The position numbers were made by a program, and so were the translations under genes. A stretch of 64,000 bases of DNA from Mactra quadrangularis (taxonomy: Eukaryota; Mollusca; Bivalvia; Venerida; Mactridae), in the NCBI GenBank assembly GCA_025267735.1, contig CM046304.1:14942001-15006000 (forward strand). The letters run 5' to 3'. The notes beneath the pieces are model-generated. The model searched no databases. It saw nothing but the letters and a program-made list of their open reading frames with translations, and was not told the origin of the DNA. Below are positions 47,101 to 62,100 of this stretch, piece by piece. The stretch's first letter is position 1. Each line of letters begins with the position of its first letter.

Positions 47101-50100
47101 AATGATATTGGAAATTTTTATTAATCTTTCTGTAGAGGGTCCTGGGAACATTAACCCTGCTGATTTAAATACTCAGTTATATATATTTTATTTAAAGTGA
47201 GTACAGAAATACTGTATTTATATTGTGAGTATTTAAATCACCAGGATATTGTATGTGAAACAGTCAGTTGAAAGAAAATATCTGTATATAAGTTGTATAA
47301 AAATTGTTGTTTTTTCAGGGTTCAACAATTTGCTTATTAGATCATGACCACATATTTTGATTTATAAAGATAATTGGGATAAATTTTATACTATGTTTAT
47401 GAAACTGACTTACATTAATTCAGGTTTTAACTTTTATTTAAGTTCATTTTGCTCCAGTGCTGATGAAAGATTGTTGTGAAAACTGTATCATTATTATTCA
47501 TGCCATTAATAAGCTCCTTATTTTTGTATGTGCACATAGTGTCCAAGGGCCCCGTTACACCAAAGTAGTTCTCAAAACGTTCGACCCCGTCCTAAAAATT
47601 TGCAAAACTGGTTGTGAATGAGTTAGAACGTGCTGTTTAAGTCGAAAAATATCAGCTATATGATAATAGTTCGTTCAGAATCTGTTCCCGTTGCGTGTAT
47701 TTCGTTTTTATCACATCTGTAGTTAGGTAAAATTGCTCGTCTCAAACTAGTCCAAACCCGTTCATAGTCAGCTTTTACCCGTTCATAACTAGTTCTTCTA
47801 AGCTCCTATAAACTTGACCATCCCTTTTAAGACAGTTCAACTCGTTCTAAGTATGTTCTTATCTCAATCTTAGTGCGTTTTAAACATAATAACGTCACGT
47901 TCTGACCCGATTTGCTATAAATATCCAGGACGTTTCTTCCCGTTCTCATTCTCGCTCCACGCTTCAAGCTTTGAGAACACAATTCGTCAAGCATCACTGT
48001 GACCATCATGCCTCCAAAAATGAGCAGAACCAGACAGACCGCTAGTTTGTTGAACCAATCGCTTCCAAACATCCAAAATCACATGCACGTGTGAAGCTCG
48101 TGAAGACCAGCATCAAGATAAGCCACAAGATACTAAGCCTCCTAGGCCAGTCAATAAAAATGAGGGTGTTTTTCTTCTACCATGTTATTGTATTCCTGCT
48201 GCGCTTATATAAAAAAGTGTACAAAGCCAACATTCAAAGCATTAACGACTTCCATGATTCTAGGCTAAGAATTGGGCCCAGGTAATAACTTGGTGAGAAA
48301 TGGTCTGTATTTGTACCAAACCTTATCAGATCGTATTATAGACGTTATGAATGTGGTATGAACTGCATATGAACACAATAGACTTACTAAAAACGAGTAG
48401 AACGTACCAAGAACCTACTGGGAACTTTAAGAACTCTGTGTAAACGTGTTGCAATCTGGTTCAGAACTTCGTATTTTGTTTTTGTGCATTTAGACGCACT
48501 ATGGACGTAATCAAGTCGAGTTCAGTCTGTTTGCAAACAAAAAAAACAAGTTACAAACGGAACAGGTCGGTGTGTAAAGGTACTGCAAACTGTGACCCGA
48601 TCGAACTACGACAAGGCACGTCCCGAGTACGATGCTAGTACGGCAATTCTGTTCGCAGTACGTCCTTTCCGTTGTCAGTACGTTGTCACTCAGTCTAATT
48701 GCAGAACGGGTGGCCGCAAAAAAATTTTGAGTTGACTCAAAGTTCTGAAACCCCATTCCCGTTCAACCCCGTCCGAGCTCGTCCATAACGTTAGAACACA
48801 GACCGTAGAAAGTTGGAACTACGTCCAGTCCGTTTGCACACAGTTGGAGCTCGTTCGGTCCAGTTTTTTCAGAACGTAGTGAGAACGAGTTTGGTGTAAC
48901 CGGGGTATAAAGTGGCTGCAGACAGTGCTGGCAAGTTTGGTACTTTGGTAAGATATTACGGCCAACTGTAAAAATGTTTAAACAAACTATAAAATTGTAA
49001 AATATAATTCACCCCTAAATATTGGTGTGTAATGAAACTGACTATATTTATAAACGCAATGTTTACGTGGACGACCTGTAGCGATATCTACATATTTGTT
49101 CTGTTTGTTTGTTTTACTTTATTAGATTATATAATCCTACATGATATATTTTATATATTATCATTCAGAACAGAACTGAACAGAACTTACTATTATTACA
49201 TAAACATGTACATTGTACCTAGTGATCAGTCATGCCTTAAATCTTGAGAACTAGCCAGATTTATCATTTGAAGGGTTGCCTGCTAGACTGTAGTATGTGT
49301 ATTGCCTTAATAGAGCGAGTTACTAGTCTTGTGGACAGCCCTCAAATTATTTTATAATAGTTAAATGCAAACTCTGATCAGCTAACCTAATAGACAAACT
49401 TCAATAATTGGCAATAGTGTACTGTAAAGTAATTGGAAACATATCATTATTTTAAGACGTAGTGTACTATAAATAAATACAGCCTAAGGATTGCCCCTAT
49501 GTTCTAAACTTATCTGTTATTGCAAATCTTGGTTATGTGACTTACATTATTTGTAAAGTAGTTTGTTTGTTATAACTGCACTTGTAAATTGATGCTGTAC
49601 AATTTCCCAATCATAAATGAACTATCTGATCTGTTCTATTCTGATGTTTTCTAGGTTTTATCTGTTTGATTTATCATAATTTATCTTTATTATTTGTGAC
49701 AATGGGTGGCTTATCAGTCTTGAAAGGTTATGCCTGTTTTTTTTTCTTATTAATGATATTATGTTACCTGTATAACTACTTGGATTCCTTGTAATTGGGC
49801 ATTGATGAATGATTTAGGTGTGTGTGGCCAAGTTTCTATGATACTGGATCAGTAATCTTTGATTAGAGAGCTTTGTGTGTCTTTGAATCTTATCCAAAAT
49901 CCACAGGAATGAGGAAGTGAAAGTTGATTACTTGGGCATGTGGTTTAATCTTAATTGCTTACTATGAATTTACATGCACAGTCACTACTAATTCTGGAAT
50001 CATTTATGTGAATAATTAAATAAGTAATTAAAACTTATTTACAATAACATGCTCTAGGCTCTAGTGTATTAATGCATTAAAAAGTAACTCACAGTGTACA

Positions 50101-53100
50101 GATTGTTGAAATTGAATGTGTTTTGCTACTTATATATGGTTAATTGGTTGTTTCCAACATTATTTTTCAATTATTACAGCTACTAGTTGACCTGACTAAC
50201 TTTTCTGTACTTTTTATCTTAACTATTATGCTCCTCTGGGCAATCTCCTGCACAAATTATTTGTGAACATGACCTATACTAGTTTATTGCTGGCTTCAGT
50301 TTTTGTATGAAGGATTTGAAGCTTACAATCAAAACTCACTGGGTCAATTTGTCAAGTTTTTCTTGAATAGAAATGTAGTAGTTATTTTATGCTCTAATTG
50401 ATTTCAATCAATTATTTGTATGGAGAGAGAGTTCTGCAGAAAAACAAATCTTTGTTTACTTCAATAGTTAAAATCATAGATCATATGACTATAGACCCTG
50501 ATCAAAACCAGTCTACAGAATAAGGATTATTATTAATGATGGTGGTTGCCCCTGGCAACCAGACACCCACTTATTTCATAAACTGAAAACTGGGGCTTTT
50601 ATTAGCCAGATTTTCAATGAAAATATTCGGCTAATAGTTTGGCGGAACCCAGATGGGCGGGCGGTTGGGCAGGTGGATGTTGGTGTTGTTAACAATTGCG
50701 TTAAAGTTTTTTCTTTACCATATATTTATGCCATATATTGTCAGATCTTTATGAAACTTCATAGAATGATAACATACCATATGATGAACAGAATTATAAA
50801 GAAACCACAACTCTACCTGGCTTTATAAGGGATTATGTCCCTTTATAATTTTTGCATTAAAGTTTTTAATATGTTGGATATCTTTGTCATTTATGGTCAG
50901 ATCTTGATGAAAATCTGGCTTAATGTGGTTTTCACATTACATTTCTTGTTTATAATTTTACCTTGATAATTTATTTTATTACCTAATGCTCTATATAAAT
51001 GTCAATTTGCCATTTTAACTGTTTTTCAACTATTCTGAGTGAAACCGGATTAAACCTGTTATGTTTTACTGCGCAACGCCACTGCGCATGAAACAGTTTT
51101 GACTGTTGCCCTCGTGTGCGAACTGTTGCCCTCACGTGCGAACTGTTCCATAGAGTGCAGGGCCAAGGGAAGTAACCGCATTAAAAAAACTCCAAGCGTT
51201 CAATGAGCGAGATCATTGCAAGCGTCTTTAGAGTTACCAAACAAAAAGTAAAAAAAAAAGTAAATTCTGTTGAAAATATCTACAATATGTCGCGGTTTGG
51301 AGACATTGAAGAGAGGGATCTCGAACTTTTGCTGAGAATCGGGACTCCCTAAGCACACATAATGTCATCTGCTTTTGAAACCAGTGCTCCAGCTAGCCCT
51401 TTTCAGCAGGGCGCCGCGCCCTGCCCTTGAAACATGACGCCCTGCCCTTTTTCTAATCGCCCTGCCGTATTTTTGACCCAAGAAAATCGAAAATCATACA
51501 ATTCAAAGATCATTATCATACACGAATAAATTCGTCTGTTGTTTACGTCACTGTTTATGACAATAGACTTTGTTAATCTGTTAAACGAGGGGATTAGTGT
51601 CATCCTGTATAACAATCACCTGATAACATCAGAGGTGTGTGTAATTAGTCTTTCACACATTTATTGTTACTTATCACGCTTATCAGTGAAACATCATTTA
51701 AATATAAGTCAACAACCAACTCTCTTAATTCGTGGAGGATACGATAAAGTCCAATTCCGGACTTGTCCGTACATAACTACTCGAGTATATTGTGTAAAAT
51801 ATATCAAATTTTTCATTCAATTTCCGAATCATGAGGTCATTATACGGAGAAATTAAATTACTGTTCATTAAGAACTTTATTTGATGATTATTTTTCATTA
51901 TTTAGTTGAAAAGACCGTTCATTAGAAGTTTTAAATGTCCACAGTACTTGCATTCGTCCTCAATAATTTTCGTACGTGACTGACGATTTTTGTTCTTAAT
52001 TTTCCTGGATCACTTTGAATCATATACACCTTACTATTGTGTGAATGAAACAAATTCGATTATTTGAATGTATATGAATGTAATAATAGCCCACTACAAT
52101 CATAAATTAATTTATTTCGATCATCTTACTTTTACAAAAGTAGACACCTTTTCGGATATGCATAATTTCGGATACATGAGTTCATAAGTAGAATGCAACC
52201 AATTTATTTGTCATAACTTCAAGACATCAAACTTAAACTTATTATGAGCTGATAAACAGTGACTTCTTCCAAAAACTTGGTTTGTGTAGAGCCCTAATAT
52301 GCACATTAAAACCTTAATTGAGTTGTCCAATATGCCAAAGGAACACATTTTTTTGGCATAGGCACAAAGAGTTATATTATGTGATTAAGTGAAAGTGGTA
52401 CAAGTAGAAGAGCTATTGCAAAGCTTATGTGAACTTAGAACAATTTTTTTATATATTTGAGTTTGCATTGGCCAATGCCCAGGAATCACTTACCACAGTT
52501 AACATTTTATGACACAGGCCCACTCAAATCATTTCATAGAGAACACCTTTGGAATTTTTCTGTGACTGTCTACATGCATGTACACAGACTAGAAGTTAGA
52601 GTTAGACTCTGTTTCATTTAAATTACAAAAAAGACTGTCATAGGTAATGTATGGATTATCACAAAAGGGAATTAATAACACTCTAACAAACACTTTGTCT
52701 TAATTTTTTTTAAAACACAGAAATAAACTGAACTTCGACCACGCGTTAAAAAGTGCCCTGATTTCCTAAAAACGCCCTGCCCTCCCCAAAGTCTAGCTGG
52801 AGCACTGTGAAACTATCTTTATTGCCATGTTATATCTGTACTTGCATTAGGTAATAAAACACTTATTGCATGGGTGTTTGTGGAACAGTCAAAACTATTA
52901 TCCCTCGGTTTCGAGGACAACATTAAGAACTGTTGCCCGAGGCCGTTAGGCCGAGGGCAACAGTTCTTAAGTTGTTCCTGATACCTCGGGAAAATAGTTT
53001 TGACTGTTCCCCAAACACCCATGAAATAAGTGTATACTATATTTTGCGGGCACCAAGATGGGTATATATGTTTTGTGCTATAGGTGACACCCACTACTAA

Positions 53101-56100
53101 CTTTAGTAAACTGAAAACTGTGGCTTTTATTTATAATTTTAACTTGATAATTTATTCTATGTATTGCAGGCACCAAGATGGGTATATTTGTTTTGTGCTA
53201 TAGGTTTATTTGTATATCAGTCTCTAGATGCTATAGATGGCAAACAAGCAAGAAGAACAAAGTCTAATACACCATTAGGTGAACTATTTGATCATGGATG
53301 TGATTCATTATCTACTGGTTAGTATACATCTTATCATACATTTCCATCCTTATCACCTGTACACTTGTTAAGGTGGGTCGGTACTTTACTCGGAGAAAAA
53401 ATCGAAAAAATATTATGTACACCGATTATATAAGTTGGCAGGCATATACCTTCATGCTTCTTGTTTTTATTTGTTTTTATTGCATTAAAATGACACAGAC
53501 CCTGAATTCAGTGATGAAATGTAGAATCTTTACGCCTGACGAGATATTTAGATAATCGGAACAAATTAATTGTTTGCAACAACATTTCAGAAAGATTGTG
53601 GTATAATTATCATTGGCCTCTGACATTCATTATTTTAAATTTGTGGGTTTAATGTACTTGCATGCCTGTTTATAGCGCGAATTATTGTGGCGTCCATGCA
53701 TCGTAAAAAGAACGACAACGTCACTAAGGTTACCAGAAAAACAAACAAGAAGCATGAAGGTATATGCCTGCCAACTTAATATCATAATCGATGAACATAA
53801 TATTTTTTTTGTTTTGTTCTCCTAGTAAGGTACCGACCCACCTTAAATGGGTGTTTTTCATTTGTATATTAGTACATTCTGGGTTTAATGAGCACTGTCT
53901 CAACACAGTTTTTAAGGTAGCTTTTCTGGACCCTAGTCTATAACCAGTACTCACCAACCCGACCACAAAGTCGGAAACTTCTTCATACACCTTAGGCCTT
54001 TTAATGATGGATAATTGACATAATTGACAAATTTTCATGAAAGCGTGTAACCTCCCCTAGTGGGGTTTGAACCCATACCCCTTTCTGGACTCTAGATTCA
54101 AAATCCTGGTGCACTACCAACTGCGCTACTGACCCGGGTTGATGTATTTATACATATATTTTTATGATGTATACAACACAATATACTGGTCATATTACAG
54201 GGGTCAGTCACCCTACTCATTATACCCCCGCTTCGAAGAAGAGGGGGGTATACTGTTTTACCCTTGTCCGTGCGTGCGTGCGTGTGTCCGTCCGTCCGTC
54301 CGTCCGTCCGTTCGTCCGTCCGTCCGTTACGAAATTTCCGTCACAGTTTTCTCAGCAACTATACCATGCAGCAGCCTGAAACTTTGCATATTGCTTCATC
54401 CTATAGTCCCATGTGGTGTAAAGCGATTTCATGCTCCTTGCTCATCTACTTCCTGTTTGTCGCATATTTTTAGATTTTGGCGGGGGTATCACTAGTGAGC
54501 ATTAGCTCACAGATTTACTTGTTGATCCTGGAAAGGCTAAATCTCTGGATTAAGATGTTAATCAGTTACTAGGGGCATAGTCTTGTCAGTTAGAGGCAAC
54601 TGTCCTACATGATTTAAATTCATTAGTACAAGGGAGAATGGCGGTACAATTTATCTCATGACCTTACTAATACTATATGAAAGTATGCCTAAAAGCCTTG
54701 TTCAAGAATTGACCCCTTGATCTGTAGAATTCCATGCTACCACCAAGCTAGCAGGTTAAACTCAACTCAAAAAAACTTGTGTTTAATAAAACTACGCAGA
54801 AGAGTTATCATTATGATTATACAAGTTATTTTTGATAGAAGTTTAAGAGTATAACCCTTCACTTGACCATATGTTGAGGACATTGATAGATTATGTGAAC
54901 TTTGTTTGATAACCTAGAAGTGTGATGTTGAAAGTATGAAATAGTATGACTATTGATACACTTGTTATCTATGTGTGTAGATTAACTCATGATTCCCTCG
55001 GCATAATATTTTTAAGTAGGTTGCCTGTATAAACAACCAGCTAATATGTAACTAGTTGCCTGAAATCAAATATAGGTTTACCTGAGGAATAGGACAAACT
55101 TGAATGTCCAGCATTGTAACTTTCGTTAAATTCTAATCAACTGTCAGTGACCCATACATTAACCCCACTGATTTAGTTACTTGTTTGATATTCTCCCTAC
55201 AGAAATACATGTATCTACTTTTAGCAATCCTGAGTCCAGAAGTTCTATTGTGAGTATTTAAATCAATAGGGTTTAAAATTTAACTGTAACTCAATTTTAA
55301 TGTAATTAAACAAGGAGTAAACTCAGGGCTGTATCGCAGTGGGTAGTGTGCTTAAATATAGAATTTAGGAACCTTTACCATTACACACCTACCGGTATGT
55401 TGTTTGGACTTTATAAAGATATACTACATGTATATTAAATGTTACATTCATTAGCATGTTAGCAGTAAACTGTATCTTAGTTATAAACATAAAAACAAAC
55501 AGATCAATAAAACCTGTGCATTCAACATCTTTTATAACCTGAATCATGAGAGTCAGTGTTAGCCACTAGAACTTGTGATGGAAAAGTTGATGTGAAGGCA
55601 TTTACAACACGTGTGATTCATCCTACAGGGTTCAACATTACAGGTTGTCCTTTCGCCATTGACAACATATATTTGGGTTCGGGTAACCTGTTACTGCTTT
55701 TAAAGATATGGATCAGCCTAGTTAGAAATATAGCTGGCTGTCTGTTCAGGCAACCTAGTTTAACAAATTAGTGATGTGCCTTGTACAGTGACTTCTGACC
55801 TTCAGTGAATTAGCTGATTTCAGTAATCTACCAATTTTAGCCTCAAATGGTCATTTACAAAGGGACTTAACTTCTGAGGATATGTAATCAACTTTACATT
55901 TATTTTACTGGTTAATCACATGTTTTTATTTGTCTCAAACATCCCCTTTAAAGTGGCTACCACAGGGCTTAAATTCGTGTTTTTTAATTGAATTTGAGAT
56001 TTCACTCAGGAAAATTTGCCTAAAAACATGATCCATTTTATACAAAGACAATGTAAATAAGTCAGTGAGCAAAATGATTGCATCAATAATATTATAAAAG

Positions 56101-59100
56101 CAAAGATCAGCAGCTGATCGTGACCTGTACTGCAAGCTTGTCAGATGTAAAATAAACCAATGTGCGAGCGGAGAATTTGCAATCAGATTGAGGTAAAAAT
56201 TGACCCAATTGAACTAGTTTTCCTATAGCCAGTAACATCTGTCAGCTGATTTCAATATTCCTATAATATTAAATTGTCATTCATGTTTACAAAGTTTGAC
56301 ACCTAAATAAACTTGGGCAGTATAGCTCATTTAGGATAACACAAGACATAGTAACTGTTGTTCTGATTTGACACTAGTTATCCTAAAAAACCTATATAAG
56401 TGATATATACTGAATCTTGTCTGGTTCCCAGTCATATTTGACAGGTAAAAGTACGTCAGGCAAACCATGATCATGGCCGCGCCTGATGTAATGAATTAGG
56501 TATTGAATAATTATGTTTTCAAATGATCATTTCTCACTAAACAGGCTTAAATCAAAGGATCATTGTACAAGAATTACAGTGGATACTTTTTTTGGGGGGG
56601 GGGGGGGGGGGTTACATTTATACTTAATTAAGTATCCAAAATTCTAACGAGACTAATCCACGTCTGAATTGTGTTCCCTTGAAACATGTTTTTGTTAATT
56701 CTCGCTAAATATATGTGTAACCAGAAAAATAGAATTACCTATATAGTACCGAACTCCTACTTAAGTCACTATCGTCAGCAAATGATCATGCTAGATTAAG
56801 AAAATAGAATGCAACGTTATACTTATACCTGAATAATAACTGAGGAGGCCGCCATGATCACGGCTTGCCTGACCCGATAACGATAGTGGTAAGGAGCAGG
56901 TAATCCAGACGATACTGAACCAAGCAATGAATACACCACTTAATGAATTATGTTATTGCCAACCACATGAACACACACGCGACTGTTTTAGTGATTTGAT
57001 TTTGTATCCCGGTGTTAGTAAATGGTCATAAAAGAAACAATTGATGAAATGAATATGTAACATTTTTGCAAAATTGTTGAAAAATAGTTGTTGAAACATA
57101 TTATACTTTGATATTGTCATTAAGATCTGATATGTTTGAAAAATGAGTGGACCAATTAAGTGGTGCATTCATTGTTTGGTTCAGCATAGGAAGATAAATA
57201 GTAAATATATCACTGGACTTATTAATGAATCAACACGCTAACACTCCTCATAATGATATCGACCCTTTGATATTATCATCTAGATTATTATCATTTCCTG
57301 ACCACTTATAAATATATATAAACTATATCAATAATGCTGTAATTACTACTTTAATCTTTATAAATATACGAGGATATTTCACTCTTGTTATCTTTAATTA
57401 GTTAACAATTTTCTCACTGATGGGTTCATTTTAATTAATGCAGGTCAAAGTACTAGGTTATTTAGTTAAGATGTGCAGTGAAGTTTTACTATTAGGAACA
57501 TATAAATCAATAATCTTAAAAGCAGAATGGTCTTAATAGCCACTCCTTTGGTCAGTCGATAGCACCCTAGCCTACAAACGAGGAGTCATAGGTTCCCGCA
57601 TAAGGCATACTCATGAAGGGTGGTTGTCATTCGCCGATGAATACATGTGCCATTTTACAGCTTAATTCAGAGTTTAGCATTTCTGGCAACAGTGATTGAC
57701 CCCCTTTATATGACTTATACGATTTGTTGCTACGGCTTTAAACCAACCCAAAGTAAATTCTTCTTAAATGAAGCATTTTGGACTTGAAGTTTTTCAAAAA
57801 TCACATGACTTTGCATTAAACAAGATGGTCTTTCAAGCCAATCTTTACTCTATTTGCGTGTCATGAGTGATTTTCATTTAAATAAATAGAAAGGGAAAAA
57901 GTTGCTGACTCCTTGTGGAAAGGTAATGGAGTACTGTGATGCTTTTCACACACAAAAACCTTACGATAATAATCATGGTAAGTTAAGAAAAAGAAACATT
58001 CATAATACACTTATTTTTTGGTCAATCAATTCCAAATGTTATTGAATCATGTAGAATATTGTATACCTTTTGAATATCATATCATAGGTATGTTTATTAT
58101 CCCTCTGACTTTGAACGGAAAAATTATGAATTTGACTTACCCTAACTTTTTCTTAAGAATTTTTGTGAAAATGGCCGCTGGTATTTTAGAAACGGATCCA
58201 TGAAAGCTGTCATAATACTCATATGAAACTAACCCTATGTACAAATTTGTTGGGTGCATGCAGAGTAAAAGCTGTGGTTGCTTAATAATTTAAAATATAA
58301 ACATAGTATAGTAGTATGAGCTAGTGCTATTGAAAATGTTACTACAGGAGCTGTTTTTGATTGAATACCAGTATTAATTATCTCAAACTGTTTTATATTT
58401 CAGTGTTTGTTATGTTAGGTTGTTGTATATCATTAAAATTAGGACAAAATCCAGTGGTGTTAATGTTTGAGATGTCTCTATCAGTTTTCTGTTTTTATAT
58501 GGCTCATTGGACGACATATGTCACTGGAATATTAAAGTTTGGAAAGTAAGTAGAGTTTTAACTTGAAGACTTAACCCATAGTCATCTTTATAATGAAATG
58601 CAGTGTTTTTTTGTGTTTTACTGAGGACACGTATTTACACCATTTGTGTTTGCAAAGTCGAAATGGCACTTGAGAAATCATGTAAGTGAGCCGAGTGGTG
58701 CATCAAAAATCGCTTCCAATCCCCTGCACTAACTAGGTACATACAATGATTTTAGTCATAAATAATTACTCATAATCAAGTGCTACAAAATTATTTCTAT
58801 TATTTTCTGGTACCCATACTTTTCATTGTAACTATATGTTTGTTTGTACTTAAGGTGAAAATCACATAAATTTGAACTATAGATAAAGTCTATAGGATTG
58901 CATATTTATATTGAAATTGTTTCCTTAAGTACATGTTGTGGTTGAGCAGTTTCAGTGGACTGCTCTTGTGTTGATATTCAAGCTGTGATTCATTGGCATT
59001 ATGCCCACTTAAGAATTGAGAGGTACTGGATTCAAATCCCAGTAGGGGCACTGCTGATTTCTTCGAGCAAGAAATTTACCTGTACATGAACAAAAAACTC

Positions 59101-62100
59101 TAGATAGTGGAGATATGCTCTATATGTATATAGTTGGTCCACTCCACTCTGGCATAAATGGGTAACGTGGGGGATTACTTGCCTGAAAATGATTTCAAAT
59201 TTTCAATGATTAAGTGTTATCATACAAAATTGTAGAGTTGACTGAACATGTATATGGAAGCAGACTCTAAACTGACTTTAAGCACTAACAATTGATGTAT
59301 AATTATTTCTCATATTTTATAGAATTGATGTTACAGAGGGACAGTTTACAGTTATATTTATTTATACAATGTGTGCAATATCTCCAGGATTTTTTGATAA
59401 CAAGGTATATTATGTTTCTATGTGTGTGAATTTAAAAGATCGAAAAATTTGTTTTCAGAATTCAAACTTTATCTAATAAAAATTTAAGTATGTGGATAGA
59501 AATATATAACAGTCTGATTATTCTTGAAAAACATCTTTGCTAGTTGTCAAGCAAATATAAACTACAGAAAATAACTTTAACCAAAATTAAGCATTAACAA
59601 AATGGGTTCTTTGTAAACCCTGTACTGGTTTATGACTGCACTTGAACTATTTTGATGTTTATTGAACATAGACTTATTGTGTTAGGACAACTTAGTCTGC
59701 AAAATTGCATAAATGCAAACCTCAAACACTTCGACTTTTGAAACCTTATAAAAGGGATAACATTGTGTATTATGATACTCCCAAGGCAACTATGATTAAT
59801 GCAAATAAATGAATAAAACAATGCTGTTTATCAAAATTCTATTAAATATTAAAATATCATATGCTATGTATCAAATATCAACCATTTTGTATCAATAAGA
59901 ATATTGCATTGATCAATAGTTATAAGAGCTGTGGTCCTGTGGCAGGACAAGCACTTAGAGATTGAGAGGTCCCAGATTCAGACCCACATTGGGCACTGCT
60001 TATTTCCTTGAGCAAAACATTAACGTCAATTGTTCCACTCAACCCAGGTGTAAATAGGTACTTCGAGGGATCACCTGCCTGAAAGATTTTAATGATTAGG
60101 GGTTATCATGCAAAATTGTTAAATCAGCTGAATTATTTATGACAAAGCAGACTTTAAACCACACTTTAACTTAATATAGAGACCTATTTAATTGTATTAT
60201 TTTTAGCCAGATTTGGTGTCGTTAACAATTGTGTTAAAGCTTTTCTTTTCCTTATATTTATGCCATTTTATTCAGATCTTTTTGAAACTTCATACAATGA
60301 TAACATACCATGTGATGAACATAATTAGAAAGTAACCACAACTCTACCTGCCTTTATTATGGATTATTTCCCTTTGTATTGTTTGCGTTAAAGTTTTTAA
60401 ATCCAGCTTTAATGTGGTTTCCACTTTACATTTCTTGTTTATATTTCAGTTACCGGTGTTTGATATAGAGTTAAGATATTTATGTGTTGCTTTTAGTATA
60501 TTTCCATCATTTTATTTCATCTATAGTTCATCTTACGTTATACTACAAGGTGGAGTGGGTAAAAATAAATCTACTGTAGCAGTATGTATCTTTTATCTTA
60601 CTTGTTTATATTGTTTAGCCTTACTGGCCTTGTTAGCTCTGTTAGAAGCATATCTGACTCGCGGGTTCTAGCCTGGTCGCCATAGGTCATTATCATACCC
60701 TATACATGAGTTGTCGGCCTCGTGGTTGGGTAAGTTAGTACTGGTGATAGAAAAGTGTCCAGGAAACCTATAGTAGGAAGAGCTGGCTGTCTTATGTATG
60801 ACCTAAATATGTGTTGGATACGACTACAAATCTAGGAGCTGACAGTAAGTCTCCTGGTATGATATTCCTTCATGGACTTTGGTTATGAAATATGTTCATG
60901 AAATTGTACAAGCCACCTGACTAGCTTAATAGGCAGATCAAGGGGTTGTAGTTTCGATTTCTGGGCAGGCATACATTCCTGGTCATGAAATAATTTTCTG
61001 CCATTCTCCCTCCTACCACTGACTCTAAAATCAATTAGGGTAGTTGTCAGTCAGTGACAGTAGTATGGGCCTGGTAACTGGTTAACAGCTAAATCTAGAT
61101 ACTTATCTTATCCAAGCATTGTGAGTTATATACATGTATATATTTCATGTATTATATACTTTCAGGGTTCAAGTACAATATTTCCTATTATACCAATAGG
61201 TTTAGTGTTAACATTACAAGTTATTATAGCAACAAAGACGTCTATATATCTAGACCAGCCATGTTTATATCTTATAAGTTTTGGTTTAGTTTCCTCAAAA
61301 ATTACTAATAGTTTAGTTGTAAGTATACATGTATTTATTTATGTTTATATGCGATACAACCGCCCCGTTAGCTCAGTTTGTAGTTTACAAGTCCACTGAT
61401 TGAGGGGTTGTAGGTATGATTCCTAGGAAGGATACACTTTAATGGAGTTTGGTCATGAAATAACCTTTCCCCCATTCTTCGTCCTACCACTGAAGAGTGT
61501 CATTGCCATGAGTAGAAAATCTCATTTTCCTCCAATTTAAATAAAAGATACTGTGCTTATACTTAAATTTTATTATACTCAACAATGTATGTATACATGG
61601 ATGAAGTGTTTAAGGATTAATCCTAAATTAATCCTAAATGTCGGGAATTTGGACTTGAGAAATAATTCTTTTTTCTATGTTTAAAGCTACTTAGATAATT
61701 GAAATTTTGATTTTTTATCATACAACAAGCCGAGTATTAATCTATACAGTAAAACTCGGATATAACATACTCGCTGGGCCATTGAAAAAAGGTATGTTAA
61801 AACCGAGGTATGTTATATCCATATAACATACTAAATATGTTATATATAAGGATGAAAAACGGGCCAGAAAAAATGGTATGTTTTAACCGTGTGTATGTTA
61901 TAACCGAGTATGTTATATCCGAGTTTTACTGTATTTAGAACTCAGACGTCACAAGGTGGTTATTATTTTTTACGTACCAATTTTTGTTTTTGATTCATCC
62001 TGATGAAGGCCTGGTAAAGGCCGAAACTAGTTAGTAGATACCCTCCTTCCTTAGTTTAATTCTACATAGCCGCCCCACTAGCTCAGTTGGTATTCTACTG

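Noticed and set aside
54139..54495. 118-codon open frame rich in VRPSVRPS
   Set aside because: Translation of a CCGT/CGTG microsatellite inside a nested repeat.
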